NCBI RefSeq assembly: GCF_902706035.1
Contig: NZ_CACSJA010000036.1
Location: forward strand, 1-50,717
Length of the DNA stretch: 50,717 nt
Direction: 5' to 3'
From: Pantoea sp. 18069
GTDB taxonomy: Bacteria; Pseudomonadota; Gammaproteobacteria; Burkholderiales; Burkholderiaceae_C
The position numbers and the translations under genes are program-made. The notes beneath the pieces were generated by a model. It was not told the DNA's origin, ran no database searches, and saw nothing but the letters and a program-made list of their open reading frames with translations. This document shows, piece by piece, positions 16,402 through 24,909 of this stretch. The first letter of the stretch is position 1. The number at the start of each line of letters is the position of its first letter.

Positions 16402-17652
16402 TTAGCCTTGCAGCAGTTGCAGCACTTGCTGGGGCAACTGGTTGGCCTGAGCGACCATGGCCGTGCCGGCCTGCTGCAGGATCTGCGTGCGCGACAGGTT
16501 GGCGGTTTCCTTGGCGAAATCCGCGTCGACGATGCGTCCGCGCGCGGCCGACAGGTTTTCGACCTGGATGTCGATATTGCTGACGGCGGTCTCGAAGCGG
16601 CTTTGCATCGCACCCAGCGTGGCGCGCGCGCCATTGATCTGGTCGATCGCGCTGTCGATCTTCTTCAGGGCCACCCACGCGCCTGGCTGGGTGGTTACAT
16701 CAATCTCATCAATTCCCCGGATGTTGGTCTGGGCGTTGGCGGCGGTGATATTCGCGGTGGGGGAAATGCCCGTCAAGGTCGCGCTGAAACCGGTGCCGAA
16801 GTCGACTTCGACAGGTGCACCGCTAGCGTCGAGCTTTTCGGACATGATCCGGACTTCATAGCTGCTGGTGCCTTCCACCTTGGCCATGTAGACCGTCACG
16901 CCTGTATCCGCCGATTTGTTGTTGATTGCGTTGACCACCTGGCCTAGGCGCTCAAGGCTGCTGTTGGCGGGTTCAATGGCCTCCAGATCAATGGTGAGGC
17001 TGTTAGGGCTGGTGCCGATAGTAATCTTCAGATCGCCTTTGGCAATGGGGTCTGCGAAATCGTTGATCGCGGGGGGGGTGGCGTCGTCCGTGTTCAGTGC
17101 GTTGATGCCCGCCAGCGATGACGCGCCGTAGCTGATATTGGACACCTGGCTCGAGCGCGTGTCTGCCAGTGCGCCCAGCGTAACGTTGTCACCCGAGTTG
17201 GCCCCGACCTGGAACACTGCGCCGGCAAACGAGCCGTCGATGATTTTCTGGCCGTTGAAATTGGTCTGCTTGGCAACGCGGTCGATTTCCGCGGCCAGTT
17301 GGGTCACTTCGGCCTGGAGGGCGACGCGGTCCGAGGCACTGTTGGTCGCATTGCTGGCCTGCACCGCCAGTTCACGCATGCGTTGCAGCATGTCGCCGAC
17401 CTTGCCCAGCGCGCCTTCAGCGGTTTGCGCCAGCGAGATGCCATCGTTGGCATTGCGCGCCGCGACCGTCAGACCCTTGATCTGCGTGTTCATGCGTTCG
17501 GAGATGGCCAGGCCGGCCGCGTCGTCCTTGGCGCTGTTCACGCGCAGGCCCGAAGACAGACGCTGCATGGACGTAGCGAGCGAACTCCCCGAGAGGCTCA
17601 GGTTGCGCTGCGCATTGATAGAGGCAATGTTGGTATTGATAGTTGCGGCCAT
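16402..17652 (-). CDS. fliC: Flagellin 1 (divergent copy)
   Basis: 416 residues. N-terminal D0/D1 region (INTNIASINAQRNLSLSGSS, then SSGLRVNSAKDDAAGLAISERM) and C-terminal D1/D0 region (FETAVSNIDIQVENLSAARG, ILQQAGTAMVAQANQLPQQVLQLLQG) are typical flagellin. The middle holds a flagellin 'IN' type module (LGQVVNAINNKSADTGVTVYM). Its C-terminal sequence differs most from the other five (SNIDIQVENLSAARGRIVDADFAKET), so it is a separate subclass. It alone is on minus, facing away from the array. No convincing sigma-28 site was found upstream. Confidence 0.96.
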   Translation of the reverse strand: MAATINTNIASINAQRNLSLSGSSLATSMQRLSSGLRVNSAKDDAAGLAISERMNTQIKGLTVAARNANDGISLAQTAEGALGKVGDMLQRMRELAVQASNATNSASDRVALQAEVTQLAAEIDRVAKQTNFNGQKIIDGSFAGAVFQVGANSGDNVTLGALADTRSSQVSNISYGASSLAGINALNTDDATPPAINDFADPIAKGDLKITIGTSPNSLTIDLEAIEPANSSLERLGQVVNAINNKSADTGVTVYMAKVEGTSSYEVRIMSEKLDASGAPVEVDFGTGFSATLTGISPTANITAANAQTNIRGIDEIDVTTQPGAWVALKKIDSAIDQINGARATLGAMQSRFETAVSNIDIQVENLSAARGRIVDADFAKETANLSRTQILQQAGTAMVAQANQLPQQVLQLLQG

Positions 17653-17984
17653 GACAGGGTCCCTTCAGAAAGGCAAGGTTGCATCGCTACAAAAGCTTTG
17701 AGGACTCGGTTGCGCGACAGGCAGCCCTAGCGATGAAAGGATTCTTCCCTTTTCTCCCTGGCTCCAGCGGGGGGATAAAAACCGGGAAAACCGCCTATCT
17801 CGCCGCTTCGCTGCGGTCGCGGGAGCCTGCCGTTCCGAAAAAATCGCAAGAAATTCCTCAAGCTTTGATTTCCCCTTCCGATAACCCAAAGGCAGGCAGC
17901 GAACGGCACAGGGCAAGGAAAGCATTCTTTCCAGCCTGCCGCCACTGAAGAATCAACGACAGGCTCGGTAAAAGGACAGACACC
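17653..17984. promoter_or_regulatory. Divergent control region between flagellins 1 and 2
   Basis: 332 bases with no credible gene. It holds the sigma-28 promoter of flagellin 2 (separate entry) and about 100 bases of leader for that gene. The promoter sequence includes TCAAGCTTTGA, a small palindrome at 17858-17868, which gives a CAAAG on minus too, but no correctly spaced CCGATAA follows on that strand. How flagellin 1 is transcribed is therefore unclear. Confidence 0.6.
17858..17884 (+). promoter_or_regulatory. Sigma-28 promoter of flagellin 2
   Basis: TCAAG at 17858-17862, 15 bases, CCGATAA at 17878-17884. The -10 is a perfect consensus and the -35 has one change (TCAAG for TAAAG). It lies about 100 bases before the start codon. 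Confidence 0.85.
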
Positions 17985-19154
17985 ATGGCAATGACCATCA
18001 ACACCAATGTGGCTTCGATCAACGCACAGCGCAACCTGAGCCTGTCGGGCAACTCCCTGAGCACTTCCATGCAGCGCCTGTCCTCCGGCCTGCGTGTCAA
18101 CAGCGCCAAGGATGATGCAGCAGGCCTGGCGATTTCCGAGCGCATGAAAGCACAAAGCGGCGGCCTGACCGTGGCAGCGCGCAACGCCAACGATGGCATT
18201 TCGCTGGCGCAGACGGCCGAAGGCGCGCTGGGCAAGGTCGGCGACATGCTGCAACGCATGCGTGAACTGGCCGTGCAGTCGAGCAACGCCACCAACAGCA
18301 CTTCGGACCGCGCTGCACTGCAGGCCGAAGTCAGTCAGCTGTCCGCCGAAATCGACCGCGTCGCCAAGACCACGAGCTTCAACGGCACCAAGATTCTTGA
18401 CGGCTCTTTTGCCGGTGGCGTGTTCCAGGTCGGCGCAAACGCCGGCGACAACATCACCGTCGGCGGGATTGCCAATGCCAAGGTGGACAGCATGGGCAAG
18501 GCCAGCTACTTCGAAGCCACGCTGACTATCGTCTCGGCCGATGTGGATTTCGCATCGCCGGCAGCCGGCCTGGCGGTGGGCGGCGTCAACCTGGACACGC
18601 TCGCAGCTGCAGGCAGCGCCAGCGAGCGTGCAGGCCAACTGGTTGCGGCGATCAATGCGAAGACCGCAGATACCGGCGTGACGGCCTTCCTCAGCGAAAC
18701 GGCCAGTGGTTTCAGCGTTCAGCTGCGTTCGAATGACGATGCCGTACAGGCACTCACGGGCTTCACTGGAACTGCAGGCACTCCCTCTTCCCTGGGCTTG
18801 AGCGCCGATGTGACCACGACTGAGGACGGTTCCGACACCCAAGGCCTGGACAATCTTGACATCTCGACCCAGGCCGGTGCCTGGGTGGCTCTGGAAAAAA
18901 TCGACAGCGCGATCGACAACGTCAACTCTGCGCGCGCCGACCTGGGTGCGCTGCAGACCCGCTTCGAGAAGTCGGTCGAGAACATCGATATCCAGAACGA
19001 AAACATCAAGGCCGCGAGCGGCCGCATTACCGACGCCGACTTCGCGGTGGAAACCGCCAATCTGTCGCGTTCGCAGATTCTGCAGCAGGCCGGAACGGCG
19101 ATGGTCGCTCAGGCCAACCAGCTGCCGCAAAGCGTGCTGTCGTTGCTGAAGTAA
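17985..19154 (+). CDS. fliC: Flagellin 2
   Basis: 389 residues. N-terminal MAMTINTNVASINAQRNLSL and the C-terminal NQLPQSVLSLLK are the D0 ends; SERMKAQSGGLTVAARNAND and TTSFNGTKILDGSFAGG place it in a subgroup with flagellins 3 and 4. The middle (about 170-290) is variable and contains an IN-type motif (ERAGQLVAAINAKTADTGVT). GGAC lies 7-10 bases before the ATG (AAAAGGACAGACACC). It has its own sigma-28 promoter and terminator. Confidence 0.97.
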   Translation: MAMTINTNVASINAQRNLSLSGNSLSTSMQRLSSGLRVNSAKDDAAGLAISERMKAQSGGLTVAARNANDGISLAQTAEGALGKVGDMLQRMRELAVQSSNATNSTSDRAALQAEVSQLSAEIDRVAKTTSFNGTKILDGSFAGGVFQVGANAGDNITVGGIANAKVDSMGKASYFEATLTIVSADVDFASPAAGLAVGGVNLDTLAAAGSASERAGQLVAAINAKTADTGVTAFLSETASGFSVQLRSNDDAVQALTGFTGTAGTPSSLGLSADVTTTEDGSDTQGLDNLDISTQAGAWVALEKIDSAIDNVNSARADLGALQTRFEKSVENIDIQNENIKAASGRITDADFAVETANLSRSQILQQAGTAMVAQANQLPQSVLSLLK

Positions 19155-19194
19155 GCCAACAGAGCGCCCACCGCCAAGGTGGGCAGTTCCTTGT

Positions 19195-19228
19195 AAAGCC
19201 TTGCAGGCCTGGTGCTGCAAGGCTTTTT
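19195..19228 (+). terminator. Terminator of flagellin 2
   Basis: AAAGCCTTGCAG, an 8-base loop, CTGCAAGGCTTTTT. A second hairpin (GCCCACC/GGTGGGC) lies just before it, at about 19166-19184. The stem AAGCCTTGC is also found in the terminator of flagellin 3. Confidence 0.9.
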
Positions 19229-19271
19229 GCATGTTGCGCGGTCTTTTTTCAATGGCAATGCAAAAAAGTCC

Positions 19272-19298
19272 TCAAGCCCGGCGCGAATCGTCCGAAAA
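19272..19298 (+). promoter_or_regulatory. Sigma-28 promoter of flagellin 3
   Basis: TCAAG at 19272-19276, 15 bases, CCGAAAA at 19292-19298 (one change from CCGATAA). It lies about 108 bases before the start codon at 19407. Confidence 0.75.
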
Positions 19299-19406
19299 AT
19301 CATTCAGTGGCAAGGATTCATCTCGCCAAAAAGTACAGCGCCAGCCCTGGCATGCAAGGGCCCCCGTGCTGAACGTTGAACGCAACCGCATCCAGGAGCA
19401 GACACC

Positions 19407-20621
19407 ATGGCAATGACCATCAACACCAACGTCGCATCGATCAATGCCCAGCGCAACCTGGGCCTGTCGGGCAGTTCGCTGAGCACGTCCATGCAGCGAC
19501 TGTCGTCGGGCCTGCGCGTGAACAGCGCCAAGGACGATGCGGCCGGCCTGGCGATCTCCGAGCGCATGAAGGCGCAAAGCGGCGGCCTCACCGTGGCGGC
19601 ACGCAATGCCAACGACGGCATTTCGCTGGCGCAGACCGCTGAAGGCGCTTTGGGCAAGGTCGGCGATATGCTGCAGCGCGTGCGCGAACTGGCCGTGCAG
19701 TCGAGCAATGCCACCAACAGCAAGAGCGACCGCGAAGCGCTGCAGGCCGAAGTCACTCAGTTGGTGTCCGAAATCGACCGCGTGGCCAAGACCACAAGCT
19801 TCAACGGCACAAAGATACTCGACGGCTCTTTTGCGGGAGGCGTGTTCCAGGTCGGCGCGAATGCAGGCGACAACATCACCGTGGGCGGGATTGCCAATGC
19901 CAAGGCCGATCAGTTGGCATCGGTCAAGTACTACCAGAGCGCCGGCGATGTCACGGACATCGCCGCTGCAGTAGGCGCTCTACCCGGCCCTGCGGCTGAT
20001 GGTTACGACACCGCTTTTGTCAAGGGCGATCTGAAAGTCAACGGTGTTGATCTGGACGCCATCGCAGCTGCCTCCAGCGGCCAGGAGCGGGCCGGCCAGG
20101 TGGTGGCCGCCATCAATGCGAAGACCGCCGATACCGGTGTCACCGCCTTCCTGGACGGCGACGCAATCAAGCTGCGCAGCGACAACGAAGACGACGCCAT
20201 CACCTTGACGGGCTTTGAAGCCGCAGCCACAGGTCTGGATGACACCGCGAATTCGGTGGCGAACACGGCTTTCGAGGCCGCTGGCGCTGCGGGCACGCTG
20301 GCCGCCAAGGGCATCAACAGCATTTCCGTGTCCACCCAGGCCGATGCCTGGCTGGCGCTCAAAAAGGTGGACAGTGCGATCGACACCGTCAATTCGGCAC
20401 GTGCCGACCTGGGTGCGCTGCAGACCCGTTTCGAGAAGTCGGTCGAGAACATCGACATCCAGAATGAAAACATCAAGGCCGCGAGCGGCCGCATCACCGA
20501 CGCCGACTTTGCGGTGGAAACCGCCAACCTGTCGCGCGCGCAGATTCTGCAGCAGGCCGGCACGGCCATGGTGGCCCAGGCCAATCAGCTGCCGCAAGGC
20601 GTGCTGTCGCTGCTGAGGTAA
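19407..20621 (+). CDS. fliC: Flagellin 3
   Basis: 404 residues. The ends are nearly identical to flagellins 2 and 4 (SERMKAQSGGLTVAAR, TTSFNGTKILDGSFAGG, FEKSVENIDIQNENIKAASG). The middle differs (DVTDIAAAVGALPGPAADGY) but keeps the IN-type stretch ERAGQVVAAINAKTADTGVTAFL. Flagellin is exported by the type III system and polymerises under the FliD cap. Its leader shares the sequence GAACGCAAYCGCATC with that of flagellin 4. An AGGAG lies upstream of the ATG. Confidence 0.97.
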   Translation: MAMTINTNVASINAQRNLGLSGSSLSTSMQRLSSGLRVNSAKDDAAGLAISERMKAQSGGLTVAARNANDGISLAQTAEGALGKVGDMLQRVRELAVQSSNATNSKSDREALQAEVTQLVSEIDRVAKTTSFNGTKILDGSFAGGVFQVGANAGDNITVGGIANAKADQLASVKYYQSAGDVTDIAAAVGALPGPAADGYDTAFVKGDLKVNGVDLDAIAAASSGQERAGQVVAAINAKTADTGVTAFLDGDAIKLRSDNEDDAITLTGFEAAATGLDDTANSVANTAFEAAGAAGTLAAKGINSISVSTQADAWLALKKVDSAIDTVNSARADLGALQTRFEKSVENIDIQNENIKAASGRITDADFAVETANLSRAQILQQAGTAMVAQANQLPQGVLSLLR

Positions 20622-20654
20622 GCCCTGCGGCACAGCGCCGCATGCTCTACCCGG

Positions 20655-20691
20655 AAGCCTTGCTGCGCTGCGTGCGTGCAAGGCTTTTTTT
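20655..20691 (+). terminator. Terminator of flagellin 3
   Basis: AAGCCTTGC, a 12- to 14-base loop, GCAAGGCTTTTTTT. The arms equal those of the flagellin 2 terminator. Confidence 0.85.
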
Positions 20692-20703
20692 GTGCCCGTG
20701 CCA

Positions 20704-20780
20704 CCCGTCCTTCGACAGGCCCAGGGCCCAGGGCAGGCGGCGTGCCACTCCCCGTTCGCCCTGAACCTGTCGAAGGGCTG
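20704..20780. repeat. Inverted pair of REP-like palindromes
   Basis: CCGTCCTTCGACAGGCCCAG near 20705-20724 faces CGTTCGCCCTGAACCTGTCG followed by AAGGGC near 20753-20778. The two are inverted copies of the GTTCGxCCTGAGCxTGTCGAAGG unit. They lie between the terminator of flagellin 3 and the promoter of flagellin 4. Confidence 0.75.
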
Positions 20781-20830
20781 TACATGGGCTGCAAGCAGTC
20801 ATTTTCGGGGCAGATCCCCCTAAATAAGGC

Positions 20831-20857
20831 TCAAGCGCCAAGCCAAACAACCGATAT
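20831..20857 (+). promoter_or_regulatory. Sigma-28 promoter of flagellin 4
   Basis: TCAAG at 20831-20835, 15 bases, CCGATAT at 20851-20857 (one change from CCGATAA). It lies about 96 bases before the start codon at 20954. As no such site precedes flagellins 5 and 6, this promoter may drive all three. Confidence 0.8.
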
Positions 20858-20953
20858 AGAACTCAGTGGTCGCAATCAGCGCCGCAACGAAAACAGGCAT
20901 ATCGCCGGCGCGGCCTAGCGCTGAACGCAATCGCATCTTAGGAGTAGATAAGC

Positions 20954-22291
20954 ATGGCAATGACCATCAATACCAACGTGGCGTCGATCAACGCCCAGCG
21001 CAATCTGAGCCTGTCGGGCAGCTCGCTGAGCACGTCCATGCAGCGCCTGTCGTCGGGCCTGCGCGTGAACAGCGCCAAGGACGATGCGGCAGGCCTGGCG
21101 ATTTCCGAGCGCATGAAGGCGCAAAGCGGCGGCCTCACCGTGGCGGCACGCAATGCCAACGACGGCATTTCGCTGGCGCAGACCGCTGAAGGCGCGCTTG
21201 GCAAGGTCGGCGATATGCTGCAGCGTGTGCGTGAACTGGCTGTGCAGTCGAGCAATGCCACCAACAGCCAGAGCGACCGGGACGCCCTGCAGGCCGAAGT
21301 CAAGCAACTGGTCTCGGAAATCGACCGCGTGGCCAAGACCACGAGCTTCAACGGCCAGAAGATTCTCGATGGCTCGTTCGCGGGCGGCATGTTCCAGGTC
21401 GGCGCGAATGCCGGTGACAACATCACCGTGGCCGGCATCACCAATGCCGCGGCCAGCAGCCTGTCGAGCGTGGACTACGGTTCGCTGGATGTCAGCTTCG
21501 CCGGCTTGACGGATTTCGACAAGCCCATGTTGAACCAGGAGGGTCTGGATACCGCCAAGACAGCGGCTGACGCAGCACTCGCTGCCCATATAGCTGGTGG
21601 CGGTACCGCTATCGATCCGACTGGCGTTCTCCTTGACGCAGATATTACTGCTGCAGCCGCCGCGCAAGCCGCCGGCCCTCTGACCATCACGGTTGGCGGC
21701 GGTGACGCGATCGAACTGAGCAGCATGCCCGCAGCATCATCCGCCGAAGAGCGCATGGGCCAGCTGGCCGCGGCAATCAATGCCAAGACCGCTGACACCG
21801 GCGTCACGGCCTTTCTCGACGCCAAGGCCGGCACGATGACGCTGCGCTCCGAGAAGCTGACTGCCGCCGGCATTCCCGAAACCGTGACGTTTACCGGCAA
21901 TGTGCAGGCCAAGACCGGCATGGTCACGGCCAATATCGCGGCCGCTGAATGGGAGGGTGTGGATGCCGCGGACCAAAAGGGTATCGACAGCATGAGCGTC
22001 GCCACCCAGGCCGGCGCCTGGGATGCGCTCAAGCGCGTCGACAGTGCGATTGACCAGGTCAACTCCGCACGTGCCGATCTGGGTGCGTTGCAGACGCGTT
22101 TCGAGAAGTCGGTCGAGAACATCGACATCCAGAACGAAAACATCAAGGCCGCGAGCGGCCGCATCACCGACGCCGATTTCGCGGTGGAAACCGCCAATCT
22201 GTCGCGTTCGCAGATCCTGCAGCAGGCGGGCACGGCCATGGTCGCCCAGGCCAACCAGCTGCCGCAAAGCGTTCTGTCGCTGCTGCGCTAA
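20954..22291 (+). CDS. fliC: Flagellin 4 (longest copy)
   Basis: 445 residues, the longest of the six. The ends match flagellins 2 and 3. The middle carries an extra Ala-rich insert (about residues 180-250: LNQEGLDTAKTAADAALAAH) before the IN-type module ERMGQLAAAINAKTADTGVTAFL. A longer D2/D3 region would make this subunit stand out on the filament surface. AGGAG lies upstream of the ATG. Flagellin 5 follows after 89 bases without a clear sigma-28 site. Confidence 0.97.
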   Translation: MAMTINTNVASINAQRNLSLSGSSLSTSMQRLSSGLRVNSAKDDAAGLAISERMKAQSGGLTVAARNANDGISLAQTAEGALGKVGDMLQRVRELAVQSSNATNSQSDRDALQAEVKQLVSEIDRVAKTTSFNGQKILDGSFAGGMFQVGANAGDNITVAGITNAAASSLSSVDYGSLDVSFAGLTDFDKPMLNQEGLDTAKTAADAALAAHIAGGGTAIDPTGVLLDADITAAAAAQAAGPLTITVGGGDAIELSSMPAASSAEERMGQLAAAINAKTADTGVTAFLDAKAGTMTLRSEKLTAAGIPETVTFTGNVQAKTGMVTANIAAAEWEGVDAADQKGIDSMSVATQAGAWDALKRVDSAIDQVNSARADLGALQTRFEKSVENIDIQNENIKAASGRITDADFAVETANLSRSQILQQAGTAMVAQANQLPQSVLSLLR

Positions 22292-22380
22292 AGCTTTCTG
22301 TCCCCCTGTGAACCGGTTGCCAAAGCCCTGGGCTCGCGGGCGGTGACGGGGGCATCTGTTTTTTTAAGAGGTAGATCACC
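22292..22380 (+). repeat. 89-base spacer, first of two related copies
   Basis: The gap between flagellins 4 and 5 (start: AGCTTTCTGTCCCCCTGTGAA, end: TTTTTTTAAGAGGTAGATCACC) matches the gap between flagellins 5 and 6 in length and in most positions. A GC-rich hairpin followed by a T-run could act as a partial terminator. AGAGGT serves as ribosome binding site. Confidence 0.7.
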
Positions 22381-23580
22381 ATGGCAATGACCATCAATAC
22401 CAATGTGGCGTCTATCAACGCCCAGCGTAACCTGAGCCTGTCGGGCAGCTCGCTGAGCACGTCCATGCAGCGTCTGTCGTCGGGCTTGCGTGTCAACAGC
22501 GCCAAGGACGACGCGGCCGGCCTGGCCATTTCCGAGCGCATGAACGCCCAGACCAAGGGTCTGACGGTTGCGGCGCGCAATGCCAACGACGGCATTTCGC
22601 TGGCGCAGACCGCTGAAGGCGCACTGGGAAAGGTTGGCGACATGCTGCAACGCGTGCGTGAACTTGCCGTGCAGTCGAGCAACGCGACCAACAGCGAATC
22701 GGACCGCAAGGCCATGCAATCCGAAGTGACGCAATTGGTGTCGGAAATCGATCGTGTGGCCAAGACCACCGAGTTCAACGGCAAGAAGCTGCTGGACGGC
22801 TCGTTCTCGGGCGCGATGTTCCAGGTCGGCGCGAATGCTGGCGACAACATCACCGTCGGTTCGATCACCAAGGCTACCGCTGGGGCCATGGGCGACCTGA
22901 CTTACTCGTTCGTGAAGTCTGCCGCCAAGATCGAAGACACTGATGTTGCGGTGGCTGTCACCGGGTTCAGCATCCAGGTGGGCGGTGGCACGGCCATACA
23001 GCTGGGCGATTTGGCTGCTGCATCCAGTGGTGTAGAACGTACCGGCCAAGTGGTCGCGGCAATCAATGCCAAGACGGCCGACACCGGCATCACTGCTTTC
23101 ACTAATGATGATGGCACCTATTCGCTGTATTCTGCCGCCGGCGCAAACAACGCGCTGGTGACAGCGGTGACGCTGGCTGGTCAGGCAGAAACGGCCACCC
23201 CTGCCGCTGCTACCGCCTTGCATATGGGCTTTGCTGCAGCAGTGCTGGCAGCACCGGCCGCAGCCGACAGCTTGAGCACGTTGTCGGTCTCGACCCAGGC
23301 CGATGCCTGGAAGGCGTTGCAGCAGGTCGACAACGCGATGGACCAGGTCAACTCCGCCCGAGGCGATCTGGGCGCACTGCAGACCCGTTTCGAGAAGACC
23401 GTCGAGAACATCGACATCCAGAACGAAAACATTTCGGCCGCCAAGGGCCGTATCACCGACGCCGACTTCGCCGTGGAAACCGCCAACCTGTCGCGCTCGC
23501 AGATTCTGCAGCAGGCCGGCACGGCCATGGTGGCGCAGGCCAACCAGCTGCCGCAAAGCGTGCTGTCGCTGCTGCGCTAA
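22381..23580 (+). CDS. fliC: Flagellin 5
   Basis: 399 residues. It forms a subgroup with flagellin 6: NAQTKGLTVAAR, TTEFNGKKLLDGSFSGAMFQ, FEKTVENIDIQNENISAAKG in place of the KAQSGG / FNGTKIL / IKAASG forms of copies 2-4. The variable middle includes VERTGQVVAAINAKTADTGITAF and an Ala-rich stretch near residues 265-300. It likely depends on read-through from the promoter at 20831-20857. The start is fixed by the invariant MAMTINTN. Confidence 0.97.
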   Translation: MAMTINTNVASINAQRNLSLSGSSLSTSMQRLSSGLRVNSAKDDAAGLAISERMNAQTKGLTVAARNANDGISLAQTAEGALGKVGDMLQRVRELAVQSSNATNSESDRKAMQSEVTQLVSEIDRVAKTTEFNGKKLLDGSFSGAMFQVGANAGDNITVGSITKATAGAMGDLTYSFVKSAAKIEDTDVAVAVTGFSIQVGGGTAIQLGDLAAASSGVERTGQVVAAINAKTADTGITAFTNDDGTYSLYSAAGANNALVTAVTLAGQAETATPAAATALHMGFAAAVLAAPAAADSLSTLSVSTQADAWKALQQVDNAMDQVNSARGDLGALQTRFEKTVENIDIQNENISAAKGRITDADFAVETANLSRSQILQQAGTAMVAQANQLPQSVLSLLR

Positions 23581-23669
23581 AGCCTTCTGTTCCCCTGTGA
23601 ATCGTTTGTTGCGGCGATGGGCTGGCGGGCGGTGCGGGGGCCTTTGTGTTTTTTTAGAGGTAGATCATC
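23581..23669 (+). repeat. 89-base spacer, second of two related copies
   Basis: Same length and layout as 22292-22380 (AGCCTTCTGTTCCCCTGTGAA at the start, TTTTTTTAGAGGTAGATCATC at the end). This shows that the gene-spacer unit was duplicated. Confidence 0.75.
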
Positions 23670-24824
23670 ATGGCAATGACCATCAATACCAATGTGGCGT
23701 CTATCAACGCCCAGCGTAACCTGAGCCTGTCGGGCAGCTCGCTGAGCACGTCCATGCAGCGCCTGTCGTCGGGCTTGCGCGTGAACAGCGCCAAGGACGA
23801 TGCGGCCGGCCTGGCCATTTCCGAACGCATGGCTGCCCAGACCAAGGGTCTGGCGGTCGCTGCGCGCAATGCCAACGACGGCATCTCGCTGGCGCAGACC
23901 GCTGAAGGCGCGCTGGGAAAAGTTGGCGACATGCTGCAGCGCGTGCGTGAACTGGCCGTGCAGTCAAGCAATGCGACCAACAGCATCAGCGACCGCAAGG
24001 CCATGCAGTCCGAAGTGGACCAACTGGTGTCGGAAATCGACCGCGTGGCCAAGACCACCGAGTTCAACGGCAAGAAGCTGCTGGACGGCTCGTTCTCGGG
24101 GGCGATGTTCCAGGTGGGCGCGAACGCCGGCAACAACATCACCGTCGGCTCCCTGACCAAGGCCACGGCCGAAGGCCTGGGCAAGGCCAACTTCTCGGCA
24201 GAGTTAGGCGCTGTCGCTGCCGTCACCGATGCCGAATTGGGGGCAGTTACCAACGCCATTACTGTGACCGGGAACAATGGCGCCGTTCAGATCTCCTTGG
24301 CCGCAGCTGACAGTCAAGCTGAGCGCCAAGGCCAGGCGGTTGCGGCGATCAATGCCAAGACGGCTGATACCGGAGTGACGGCCTTTCTGGAAAAAGATGC
24401 GGCTGGTACGCAAACACTGAAGTTCAAGGGCGAGACAGGTTTCACTATCGCTGTTGTCGCGGGTGCAGGTATTGCTGCCGTGACTGCAACGACTGCAACG
24501 GACCAGACCGGTGGCGTTTCCGCCCTGAAGGTGGATACGCAGTCCGGTGCGTGGGAAACCCTGCAAAAAGTCGACAAGGCCATCGATCAGGTCAACTCCG
24601 CACGTGGCGACCTGGGCGCACTGCAGACCCGTTTCGAGAAGACTGTCGAGAACATCGACATCCAGAACGAAAACATCTCGGCCGCCAAGGGGCGCATCAC
24701 CGATGCCGACTTCGCCGTGGAAACCGCCAACCTGTCGCGTGCGCAGATTCTGCAGCAGGCCGGCACGGCCATGGTGGCCCAGGCCAACCAGTTGCCGCAA
24801 AGCGTGCTGTCGCTGCTGCGCTGA
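23670..24824 (+). CDS. fliC: Flagellin 6
   Basis: 384 residues, the shortest copy. It shares the subgroup markers of flagellin 5 (AAQTKGL, FNGKKLLDGSFSG, NISAAKG). The middle (about 165-285) has the IN-type stretch ERQGQAVAAINAKTADTGVTAFL and a hydrophobic Ala/Val-rich segment (FTIAVVAGAGIAAVTATTA). It closes the array and is followed by a strong terminator and the sigma-28 promoter of fliD. Confidence 0.97.
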   Translation: MAMTINTNVASINAQRNLSLSGSSLSTSMQRLSSGLRVNSAKDDAAGLAISERMAAQTKGLAVAARNANDGISLAQTAEGALGKVGDMLQRVRELAVQSSNATNSISDRKAMQSEVDQLVSEIDRVAKTTEFNGKKLLDGSFSGAMFQVGANAGNNITVGSLTKATAEGLGKANFSAELGAVAAVTDAELGAVTNAITVTGNNGAVQISLAAADSQAERQGQAVAAINAKTADTGVTAFLEKDAAGTQTLKFKGETGFTIAVVAGAGIAAVTATTATDQTGGVSALKVDTQSGAWETLQKVDKAIDQVNSARGDLGALQTRFEKTVENIDIQNENISAAKGRITDADFAVETANLSRAQILQQAGTAMVAQANQLPQSVLSLLR

Positions 24825-24860
24825 TGCCAGCAGGCGCCGCAAGGCGCCTGGCTGCACACC

Positions 24861-24894
24861 AAGCCCTGGACGGTTTGCCCTCCGGGGCTTTTTT
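24861..24894 (+). terminator. Terminator of the flagellin array
   Basis: AAGCCCTGGACGG, loop TTTG, CCCTCCGGGGCTT, then TTTT. The stem has one internal mismatch region and a T-run. Confidence 0.85.
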
Positions 24895-24909
24895 GCATTG
24901 GAAAATGCC

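Noticed and set aside
17653..17984. Invertible promoter for phase change between flagellin 1 and flagellin 2
   Set aside because: No inverted repeats flank the region and no recombinase gene (Hin-like) is seen in the window.
16402..24824. Flagellin repeats as a CRISPR or other short repeat array
   Set aside because: The repeated units are whole genes of 1.2-1.3 kb with intact frames.
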